Source: LMUY01 sp964245495 | Lineage (GTDB): Bacteria > Pseudomonadota > Alphaproteobacteria > Acetobacterales > Acetobacteraceae | Length of the DNA stretch: 5,304 nt | NCBI GenBank assembly: GCA_964245495.1 | Contig: CAXTNC010000207.1 | Coordinates: forward strand, 1-5,304 | Direction: 5' to 3' | In this document: piece by piece, positions 1 to 5,104 of the stretch | How the letters are laid out: the number at the start of each line of letters is the position of its first letter | Numbering within the stretch: position 1 is the first letter of the stretch | Notes under the pieces: model-generated | The model's input: only the letters and a program-made list of their open reading frames with translations | Databases searched by the model: none | Told to the model about the DNA's origin: nothing | Translations under genes and position numbers: made by a program

Positions 1-671
1 TCCCGGCCCCACCGGCGGCGCGCGGCCCCGGCCCTGGCCTTGGCCCCAGCCCTGGCCCGGCTTCGGGCCGGTTCGCCCCGCTCTCGGCATCCTACGGGCT
101 GTGCGCGTTCGGGCTGGTGCCGCACATGGTCTTCCTGGTGGATTTCGTGGCGCGCGGGCTGGGGCGCGGGCTGGCCGCCGGGTCGCTCGCCTGGGTGGTG
201 TTCGGCCTGGGCGCGCTGTGCGGCCCGATGGCGGCGGGCCGCACAGCTGACCGGGTGGGGCCGGCCGCCGCCATGCGCGCCGCAGTCGGGCTGGAGGCCG
301 CGAGCGTGGTGGCGCTGCTGGCCCTGCCCGGCAGCCTGGCCGCAATCCTGGCCTCCGCCGCCGTCGCGGGCGCGCTGGTGCCCGGGGTCACCGCCATCAT
401 GCTCGGCCGCGTGGCGCTGGTGGCTGGCCCGGACGGCGACGCCCGCCAGCGCGGCTGGACCCAGGCAACGGTGGCCTTCGCAATCGGCCAAGCGGCGGGC
501 GCCTACGGGCTGACTGCATTGTACGACGCGACGGTTGGCGGCTACCCCGCGATGTTCAAGGCCGCGCTCGCAGCATTGGCCTTGGCCGCGGTGGTGGAAA
601 CGGGACTGATCCTTCAAGCCGGCAGGGGCAGAGCCATGCTGAAGCAATTGAGCGGTCAAGGCCGCTCGTAG
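1..671 (+). CDS. YbfB/YjiJ-family MFS transporter, C-terminal half (5' end outside window)
   Basis: Reading from base 3, the open frame gives 222 residues to a TAG at 669-671 with no stop upstream, so the gene enters from the left edge. It starts in a Gly/Pro-rich linker (residues 1-23, the central loop between the two six-helix halves), followed by about six hydrophobic segments (roughly 27-50, 55-79, 88-109, 110-133, 152-178, 181-206). The first of these, SASYGLCAFGLVPHMVFLVD, is typical of YbfB/YjiJ (MFS_4) proteins as I recall them. The short loop GRTADRVG (79-86) matches the MFS G-x-x-x-D-R-x-G signature between helices 8 and 9. The protein would sit in the inner membrane as a secondary transporter; members of this family mostly have no known substrate. 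An internal GTG at 117 opens a shorter frame but lies within helix 7, so it is not the start. The 3' end overlaps the convergent PEBP gene by 16 bp. The family call is fairly sure; the substrate is unknown. Confidence 0.85.
   Translation, partial: PAPPAARGPGPGLGPSPGPASGRFAPLSASYGLCAFGLVPHMVFLVDFVARGLGRGLAAGSLAWVVFGLGALCGPMAAGRTADRVGPAAAMRAAVGLEAASVVALLALPGSLAAILASAAVAGALVPGVTAIMLGRVALVAGPDGDARQRGWTQATVAFAIGQAAGAYGLTALYDATVGGYPAMFKAALAALALAAVVETGLILQAGRGRAMLKQLSGQGRS
24..59 (+). repeat. Six tandem GGCCCN-type hexamers coding a Gly-Pro linker
   Basis: Six consecutive hexamers, GGCCCC, GGCCCT, GGCCTT, GGCCCC, AGCCCT and GGCCCG, run without interruption. They are in frame with the MFS gene and encode GPGPGLGPSPGP in the central cytoplasmic loop. 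As a 6-bp unit, any gain or loss keeps the frame and only changes the linker length. The repeat is imperfect, with wobble-position differences between copies, so it is not a freshly expanded microsatellite. Confidence 0.7.
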
Positions 672-1216
672 GTCCCCATCAGCCGTCCGAAGCCGAGCAG
701 CAAGGGCCGCACCGCGATCCGCAGCCCGCCGCGGCCCGGCACCCGCTGGAACTCCAGCGGGGCCGACAAGGCAAACAGCTGCATGACGTAGCGGTGCGGC
801 CCATGCCCCGGGATCGGGCTTGGCGGCAGCCAGCCGCGCCGCCCGTAGGTGTTGCGCCCGGCGGTGAAGTTGCGGCTTTCCGCCATGCGGAGCGGCACCG
901 CGCCCTCCAGCAGGCCTCCCAGGCCCGGCGACAGGCCATGCAGCACGAGGTGCACGATCGGGCGGGGGAACGGAGCGTCCGCATCCTCGACCAGCAACGC
1001 CAGGGATGCGGTGCCCGACGGCAGATCCGACCAGTGCAGCGGCGGCGACAGGCTGGCGCCGTCGGCGGTCAGGCGGACGGGCAGGGCATCCCCGTCCTTG
1101 AACGCGCTGGAGCTGAGCGACAGGGAAGGAGCGCCGAGGCTGGCGCTGGCCACGGCTCCCAGCCCGGGCCGCACGGGGCGAAGCGCCCGGCCGATGCGCG
1201 ATGCGATGGATGGAAT
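656..1216 (-). CDS. YbhB/YbcL-family PEBP (Raf kinase inhibitor-like) protein
   Basis: This encodes a phosphatidylethanolamine-binding-protein fold of 186 aa from the proposed start, within the usual size of bacterial members. Visible family motifs are SPPLHW (57-62), the anion-pocket segment VEDADAP (76-82, normally DPDAP) followed by IVHLVLHGLSP, and GRNTYGRRGW then GHGPHRYVMQLFALSAPL (120-154), the second PEBP signature. No signal peptide is evident, so it is probably cytoplasmic. The biological role of YbhB/YbcL proteins is poorly known; kinase inhibition should not be assumed. The start is unusual: no ATG exists in this frame. A GTG at 1172-1174 would give 172 aa but has no Shine-Dalgarno sequence. 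An ATT at 1214-1216 has AGGGAG exactly 7 nt upstream and adds MPSIASRIGRALRPV, a kind of N-terminus (GxxLRxxRxG) that I recall in homologues. It lies 46 nt after the oxidoreductase operon and is probably co-transcribed with it. The identity is strong; the start is a judgement. Confidence 0.85.
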   Translation of the reverse strand: MPSIASRIGRALRPVRPGLGAVASASLGAPSLSLSSSAFKDGDALPVRLTADGASLSPPLHWSDLPSGTASLALLVEDADAPFPRPIVHLVLHGLSPGLGGLLEGAVPLRMAESRNFTAGRNTYGRRGWLPPSPIPGHGPHRYVMQLFALSAPLEFQRVPGRGGLRIAVRPLLLGFGRLMGTYERP

Positions 1217-1223
1217 GGCGGAT

Positions 1224-1229
1224 CTCCCT
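1224..1229 (-). promoter_or_regulatory. Shine-Dalgarno AGGGAG for the PEBP gene, pointing to an ATT start
   Basis: On the - strand AGGGAG is followed by the 7-nt spacer ATCCGCC and then ATT (1216-1214) in frame with the PEBP protein. The only conventional alternative, GTG at 1174, is preceded by CGCTTCGCCCC, which has no purine-rich ribosome-binding site. This site is the main reason for choosing the longer protein. Confidence 0.5.
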
Positions 1230-1232
1230 TTT

Positions 1233-1254
1233 CCCTCTCCCGCAGGGGAAAGGG
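1233..1254 (-). repeat. Intercistronic REP-like hairpin between the Mo subunit gene and the PEBP gene
   Basis: In the - strand transcript CCCUUUCCC (1254-1246) can pair with GGGAGAGGG (1241-1233). This gives nine pairs, one of them a G-U wobble, closed by the 4-nt loop CUGC. It starts 8 nt after the stop of the molybdopterin subunit and ends 3 nt before the PEBP Shine-Dalgarno sequence. It is followed by AAAA, not a U-run, so it is not a standard intrinsic terminator. An alternative, longer-loop pairing (CCCCTTTCCC with GGGAAAAGGG, 1255-1226) would cover part of that Shine-Dalgarno sequence. Similar CCCTCTCCCGC-type palindromes are common between genes in GC-rich proteobacteria, so a dispersed REP-like element that protects mRNA ends or tunes the downstream cistron is plausible. 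Confidence 0.55.
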
Positions 1255-1262
1255 GTGGCCCG

Positions 1263-3497
1263 TTACGGCAGCAGGTCTTCCACCAGGATGGGCGTCTTGC
1301 GCACCCGCGTCCCGGTGGCGTGGTAGATCGCGTTGGCGATCGCCGCCGGCATGCCGACGATGCCGATCTCGCCCACTGCCTTCGCGCCGATCGCGTTCAC
1401 CAGCGTGTCCTCCTCGTCCAGCATCTCCACCGTCACCTCGCCGATGTCGGCGCTGGTGGAGAAATGGTAGCCGGCCAGGTTGGTGTTCTCGAACTTGGCG
1501 CGCGGCCGGTCCACCCGGCTTTCCTCCAGCAGCGCGAAGCTGGCGCCCCACACCATGCCGCCCGCCAGGTTGCTGCGGGCGGTGCGCGGGTTGATGATCT
1601 TGCCGCAGGCGAACACGCCCACCATCCGCGACACCCGCACCGTCCGCAGCAGCGGGTCGATCCGCACCTCGGCGAACTGCGCCCCGAACGAGTAGGACAC
1701 GTGCTCCGGCGTCACCGGGCCGGCGAACGCCATGCCACCCGCCAGCCCTTGCCGCATCTTGTCCTCGTCCATGGTCCCGGGCCGCCAATCGGCCGTCTCG
1801 TCGATGGTGCCGCCCGTGGCGTGGCCCAGCACCTCCGTGACTGGCCGGCCCTTGCCGTCCGGCCCGATCACGTGGCCGCCCGCCAGGCTGTAGCCGGAGA
1901 TGTCCGCATCCCCCGCCGCCGCTTGCAGCAGCCTCACCCGCACCGCCTTGGCCGCCATGAGCACCGCCGACCCGGCGGACCCCGTGGTGATGGAGCCGCC
2001 CGCCATCGGGCCGGAGGGCAGGGTAGTGTCGCCCAGCTGCACCCGGATCATCTCGTTCGGGATGCCCAGCACGTCCGCCGCCACCTGGCCCAGCACGGTG
2101 TAGGCGCCGGTGCCCACGTCGTGCGCGGCGCAATACACGGTGCAGACGCCATCCGCCGACAGCCGCACCCGGGCGGAGGATGGGCCCATGGCGGAGGGAT
2201 AGGTCGCGGTGGCGCAGCCCATGCCGATCAGCGTGCCGTCCGGCGCAACCATCGAGCCGACGCCCGGCGTGCGCTTGCTCCAGCCGAACACCTCCGCGCC
2301 CCGGCGGAAGCACGGCACCAGGGAGCGGCTGCTCCAAGCCTTGCCCTCCACCGGCTCCTTCGCCGGCTCGTTCTTCACCCGCAGCTCGATCGGGTCCATG
2401 TCCAGCGCCACGGCCAGCTCATCGACCGCGCTCTCGAAGCCGAAGAACCCCGGCGCCTCCGCCGGCGCGCGCATGAAGCCCGGCGTGTTGGTGTCCGTGT
2501 CGATGGTGGACTCGCGCATCCGGATGTTGGGGGACTGGTACATCCGCGCCGAAACCTCCGTGACGGCGAACGCCACGTGGTCGATCGGCGCGCTCTGCCC
2601 CGCCTGGTCGTGCATCACCGCCGTGATGGTGCCGTCCCGCTCGGCCGCCAGACGCACCCGGCTGCGGGTGGCGGGGCGGAACGATCCCACGGTGAACATG
2701 TCCTGGCGCGACACCACCAGCTTCACCGGGCGGCCCAGGCGCTGGGCCGCCTTGGCCACCAGCACGACGTGCGGCAGGATGGTCGCCTTGGCGCCGAAGC
2801 CGCCGCCGACGTAGGGGCACTCGACGTGCACGTCCTCCATCGGGATGTCGAAGATCTTGGCCAGCCCCGCCTGGTTGCCGACCACCCACTGGCTGGGCGC
2901 GTTGATCAGCAGCTTGCCGTCCCGCCAGGCGGCGGTGACGGCATACAGCTCGATCGGGTTGTGGTGCTGCGCCGGGGTGAGGTAGGTCGCATCCACCTTG
3001 ACGGGCGCCGCCGCGAAGGCCGCCTCGGCGTCGCCGATGTCGAGCGACTTGGCCTTCATCGGCTTCTCTTCCCGGTCCGGGTCGTCGATGGCGGCCGAGG
3101 CGTGCTGGGCGGCGTAGTCGAGCTTGACCTTGCCCGCCGCCTCCTCCGCCGCCTCCTGCGTGTCCGCGATCACCAGCGCCACGATCTGGCCGGAGTAGTG
3201 GATCTCGTCCGACGTGAGTGGCATGAAGGAGGATTGCATGTGGCCTCCCTTGTACGCGGAGGTTTCCTCCCCCATGGACACGTTCAGGCTGCGGTGGGTC
3301 AGCACCGACTGCACGCCGGGCACCGCCTCAGCGGCGGCGGTGTCGATCTTGGTGATGCGGCCGCGCGCCACCGTGCTGGTGGTCAGCGCCGCGTAGGCGG
3401 TGCCGGCGTGCGGGAAGTCCGCCGCGTATTGCACGGCGCCGCTGGCCTTGGCCGCCGCGTCGCGCCGAACGATGGGAAGGCCGATGCTTCCGTCCAT
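1263..3497 (-). CDS. paoC: Molybdopterin-binding catalytic subunit of a PaoC-like aldehyde oxidoreductase (xanthine dehydrogenase family)
   Basis: This 744-aa protein is the large Mo-cofactor subunit, typical in length. It hydroxylates the substrate (aldehydes in PaoABC) using water-derived oxygen and passes electrons to the iron-sulfur subunit. The N-terminal a/b-hammerhead domain covers about residues 10-130, starting with a R-D-x-x-x-K-x-x-G motif. The Mo-binding domains contain GGGFGAK (231-237), MRAPAEAPG (342-350), HDVGTGAYTVLGQ (459-471) and the glycine-rich GGSITTGSAGSAV (500-512). IINPRTARSNLAGGMVWG (634-651) follows. The base-catalyst glutamate is E710 in GAKAVGEIG. The pattern fits the cytosine-dinucleotide cofactor type of PaoC, by family inference only. 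The start ATG at 3497 has AGGA 9 nt upstream (3510-3507) and lies 4 nt after the FAD gene's stop; a longer frame from 3554 would add 19 non-family residues inside that gene. Xanthine dehydrogenase or isoquinoline oxidoreductase are alternatives, but the operon makeup favours PaoABC type. No Tat or Sec signal is seen. Confidence 0.92.
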   Translation of the reverse strand: MDGSIGLPIVRRDAAAKASGAVQYAADFPHAGTAYAALTTSTVARGRITKIDTAAAEAVPGVQSVLTHRSLNVSMGEETSAYKGGHMQSSFMPLTSDEIHYSGQIVALVIADTQEAAEEAAGKVKLDYAAQHASAAIDDPDREEKPMKAKSLDIGDAEAAFAAAPVKVDATYLTPAQHHNPIELYAVTAAWRDGKLLINAPSQWVVGNQAGLAKIFDIPMEDVHVECPYVGGGFGAKATILPHVVLVAKAAQRLGRPVKLVVSRQDMFTVGSFRPATRSRVRLAAERDGTITAVMHDQAGQSAPIDHVAFAVTEVSARMYQSPNIRMRESTIDTDTNTPGFMRAPAEAPGFFGFESAVDELAVALDMDPIELRVKNEPAKEPVEGKAWSSRSLVPCFRRGAEVFGWSKRTPGVGSMVAPDGTLIGMGCATATYPSAMGPSSARVRLSADGVCTVYCAAHDVGTGAYTVLGQVAADVLGIPNEMIRVQLGDTTLPSGPMAGGSITTGSAGSAVLMAAKAVRVRLLQAAAGDADISGYSLAGGHVIGPDGKGRPVTEVLGHATGGTIDETADWRPGTMDEDKMRQGLAGGMAFAGPVTPEHVSYSFGAQFAEVRIDPLLRTVRVSRMVGVFACGKIINPRTARSNLAGGMVWGASFALLEESRVDRPRAKFENTNLAGYHFSTSADIGEVTVEMLDEEDTLVNAIGAKAVGEIGIVGMPAAIANAIYHATGTRVRKTPILVEDLLP

Positions 3498-3501
3498 GAT
3501 G

Positions 3502-4485
3502 CTAGTTCCTTTGGCTGGCGAGCATGGCGGCGCGCGCGACGACGCGGCGGCCAAGCTCGATCTTGAAAGCGTTCTGGCGGCGCGGCTGCGCTTTGGCGAA
3601 CGCGGCCTCGCCCGCCTGCAAGGCGACGGCTTCGGTCAGCGCCCGCCCGGTCAGCGCCGCCTCGGCCTCCGGCGAGCGCCACGGCTTGGAGGCGACGCCG
3701 CCGAGCGCGATGCGCGCGCCCGTCACCGTGTCGCCGTCCATCTCCAGCGCCACCGCGGCCGAAACCACGGCGTAGGCGTAGCTTTGCCGGTCCCGCACCT
3801 TGAGGTAGACCGACTTGCGGCCCATGGGCGTCGCCTGCACGGTGATGGCGGTGACGATCTCGCCGGGCCGCAGCACCGTCTCGACCGCTGGGTCATCGCC
3901 GTAGGGCCGGTGGAACTCCCCGAACGGCACGGTGCGCGTGCCGGCGGCGGAGCGGACCTCGATCGCGCTGTCCAGCGCCGCCAGCACGGCGGCCCAGTCC
4001 CCGGGGTAGGTGGCGATGCAACGCTCGGAGCCGCCGAACAGCGCCATCTCGCGGTCCTCGCCGTCCAAGGCGGCGCAGCCGGAGCCGGGGACGCGCTTGT
4101 TGCAGGCCGAGACGCCGTCGCGGAAGTACGGGCAGCGGGTGCGCTGCAGCACGTTGCCCGCCACGCTCGCGGCGTTGCGCAGCTGGGCGGAGGCGGCGAG
4201 CTGCAGGCCCTGCACCAGCGCCGGGTAGTCGCGCAGCAGCGTTTCGTCCTCCGCCACGTCCGCCATGCGCGCCAGGGCGCCGAAGCGGATCACCGGGCCG
4301 GCGGCGTCGATCGCGTCCAGCCCGGGCAGGTGGCCGATGTCCACCAGGCGGCCCGGCATGGAGATTTCGCTCCGCATCAGGTCGACCATGGTGGTGCCGC
4401 CGGCCATGATCTGCGCGCCGGGCTGGGCGGCCTCGGCGAGCGCGTGCTCCAGCGTGTCGGCGCGGACGTAGGTGAACGGCTGCAT
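3502..4485 (-). CDS. paoB: FAD-binding subunit with an extra four-cysteine (predicted [4Fe-4S]) insertion, PaoB-like
   Basis: This 327-aa protein is the medium FAD subunit of a molybdenum hydroxylase. The flavin-binding half includes AGGTTMVDLM (28-37) and RNAASVAGN (103-111), the counterparts of the usual AGGTDL and RN-x-A-T-x-G-GN motifs. Right after it comes QRTRCPYF...SACNKRVPGSGCAALDG...GGSERCIA, with cysteines C118, C128, C137 and C156 (spacing C-x9-C-x8-C-x18-C). This matches the insertion that binds a [4Fe-4S] cluster in E. coli PaoB and related enzymes and is absent from most XDH FAD subunits. The C-terminal domain (about 223-320, from RKSVYLKVRDRQSYAYA) is the CODH FAD-subunit C-terminal fold. 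The flavin would pass electrons to the final acceptor. The start ATG at 4485 follows the upstream gene's TGA by one base and has GGGAG 9 nt upstream (4499-4495); a frame from 4536 would add 17 residues overlapping that gene and is unlikely. Confidence 0.92.
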   Translation of the reverse strand: MQPFTYVRADTLEHALAEAAQPGAQIMAGGTTMVDLMRSEISMPGRLVDIGHLPGLDAIDAAGPVIRFGALARMADVAEDETLLRDYPALVQGLQLAASAQLRNAASVAGNVLQRTRCPYFRDGVSACNKRVPGSGCAALDGEDREMALFGGSERCIATYPGDWAAVLAALDSAIEVRSAAGTRTVPFGEFHRPYGDDPAVETVLRPGEIVTAITVQATPMGRKSVYLKVRDRQSYAYAVVSAAVALEMDGDTVTGARIALGGVASKPWRSPEAEAALTGRALTEAVALQAGEAAFAKAQPRRQNAFKIELGRRVVARAAMLASQRN

Positions 4486-4486
4486 G

Positions 4487-4975
4487 TCAGGCGGCTCCCA
4501 CGCGGGCGTTGGCCACTTCGCGCACCGCGGCCACAATGTTGGGGTACGCGCCGCAGCGGCACAGGTTGCCGCTCATGTACTCGCGGATCTCGTCGTCCGA
4601 GCGGGCATGGCCCTCATCGACGCACGCCACCGCGGACATGATCTGGCCCGGCGTGCAGTAGCCGCATTGCAGCGCGTCATGCGCGGCGAACGCGGCCTGC
4701 ATCGGGTGCGGCACGCCGTCCGGCGCGGCCAGGCCTTCGATGGTGGTGACGGAGCGGCCGGACGCCGCCGCCGCCAGCACCAGGCAGGCCAGTTGGCGCC
4801 GCCCGTCCAGGTGCACGGTGCAGGCCCCGCAGGTGCCGTGGTTGCAGCCGACCTTGGTGCCGGTCAGCCCAAGGTGCTCGCGCAGGGCGTCCAGCAGGGT
4901 GGTCCGCGGGTCGAGCTGCAAAGGGTGGCTATGCCCGTTGACTTCGAGCGTGACGGCAAGCGTGGGTGAGGACAA
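4487..4975 (-). CDS. paoA: [2Fe-2S] subunit of the aldehyde oxidoreductase, PaoA-like, no Tat signal
   Basis: This 162-aa small subunit carries electrons from the Mo site to the FAD through two [2Fe-2S] clusters. Residues 5-80 form a plant-ferredoxin-like domain with C44, C49, C52 and C64 (CNHGTCGAC, then C-x11-C). The helical second domain (about 85-155) has CGYC (C104, C107) and LCRCGAY (C139, C141). All eight ligands are present, plus an extra C118. The protein begins directly with the ferredoxin strand TLAVTLEVNG: there is no twin-arginine leader, unlike E. coli PaoA, which is longer and exported. The assembled enzyme is therefore predicted to be cytoplasmic. The start is TTG (4975-4973): AGGAG lies 6 nt upstream, and the first internal Met is residue 92, inside the second domain. 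It is the first gene of the operon; its TGA is one base from the FAD gene's ATG. The family is certain; the substrate is not. Confidence 0.92.
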   Translation of the reverse strand: MSSPTLAVTLEVNGHSHPLQLDPRTTLLDALREHLGLTGTKVGCNHGTCGACTVHLDGRRQLACLVLAAAASGRSVTTIEGLAAPDGVPHPMQAAFAAHDALQCGYCTPGQIMSAVACVDEGHARSDDEIREYMSGNLCRCGAYPNIVAAVREVANARVGAA

Positions 4976-4981
4976 GGGACT

Positions 4982-4986
4982 CTCCT
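4982..4986 (-). promoter_or_regulatory. Shine-Dalgarno AGGAG for the TTG-started [2Fe-2S] gene
   Basis: The - strand reads ACAGGAGAGTCCC then TTG, with AGGAG 6 nt before the start codon. This is the strongest ribosome-binding site in the window and supports the TTG start, since no ATG or GTG start is available at the N-terminus. Confidence 0.7.
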
Positions 4987-4991
4987 GTCGT

Positions 4992-5029
4992 CCGGGAACG
5001 GGGCAATGCCATATCTACGCCCGGGAACG
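4992..5029. repeat. Two direct copies of CCGGGAACG in the divergent intergenic region
   Basis: CCGGGAACG occurs at 4992-5000 and again at 5021-5029, 29 bp apart start to start. Similarity continues past the core in both copies: GGGCAATGC against CGGGATGC. The copies flank the -10-like sequence proposed for the oxidoreductase operon. A paired regulator site is a reasonable reading, but chance repetition in GC-rich DNA cannot be excluded. Confidence 0.4.
5012..5017 (-). promoter_or_regulatory. Candidate -10 element (TAGATA) for the oxidoreductase operon
   Basis: ATATCTA at 5011-5017 is a rare AT-rich spot in this region and reads TAGATAT on the - strand, about 37 nt from the TTG start. No good -35 hexamer is present at 16-18 bp (best is CTCGCA), so if real the promoter is weak or needs an activator. 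This is inference from sequence shape only. Confidence 0.25.
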
Positions 5030-5039
5030 CGGGATGCGA

Positions 5040-5059
5040 GGCTCACGAAGTCGCGAGCC
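5040..5059. promoter_or_regulatory. 20-bp imperfect palindrome, candidate operator
   Basis: GGCTCACGAAGTCGCGAGCC is a dyad: GGCTC pairs with GAGCC and CGA with TCG, and only the pair at position 6/15 and the central AG break symmetry (16 of 20 positions symmetric). It sits between the divergent genes, about 25 bp upstream of the proposed -10 of the oxidoreductase operon, where an activator or repressor dimer could bind. The regulator is not in the window. Confidence 0.4.
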
Positions 5060-5094
5060 GGTGATTTGAGCCAGTGATTTCGAGCCAGTGGTTG
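5055..5094. repeat. Three tandem 13-bp repeats, consensus GAGCCAGTGATTT
   Basis: The copies are GAGCCGGTGATTT (5055-5067), GAGCCAGTGATTT (5068-5080) and GAGCCAGTGGTTG (5082-5094). The first two abut and the third follows one base later. The first copy's GAGCC is also the right arm of the palindrome at 5040-5059, so the block looks like one composite control site. It ends 10 bp before the proposed start of the metal-ATPase gene. Repeated regulator binding or simple local duplication are both possible. Confidence 0.55.
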
Positions 5095-5104
5095 GGGATG
5101 CAAG

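Noticed and set aside
342..671. Possible pseudogene or truncation of the MFS gene, since only about half is seen
   Set aside because: The frame is open to the left edge and the C-terminal half has the expected six helices. The missing part is explained by the window boundary.
1069..2337. A 422-codon - strand frame spanning the catalytic subunit and the PEBP gene
   Set aside because: It is an out-of-frame shadow of two genes with clear motifs in other frames; its low-complexity Gly/Arg/Ala sequence fits no family.
849..3566. A 905-codon open frame on the + strand
   Set aside because: It lies antisense to the molybdopterin subunit and is rich in His, Arg and Gly with no recognisable domain. 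Long antisense frames are expected in very GC-rich coding DNA.
3400..4641. A 413-codon + strand frame opposite the FAD subunit gene
   Set aside because: It is antisense to a well-supported gene, with biased composition and no domain features.
1263..4975. Xanthine dehydrogenase (purine pathway) as the identity of the operon
   Set aside because: The four-cysteine insertion in the FAD subunit and the separate three-subunit layout fit the PaoABC type better, and no purine-pathway genes are visible.
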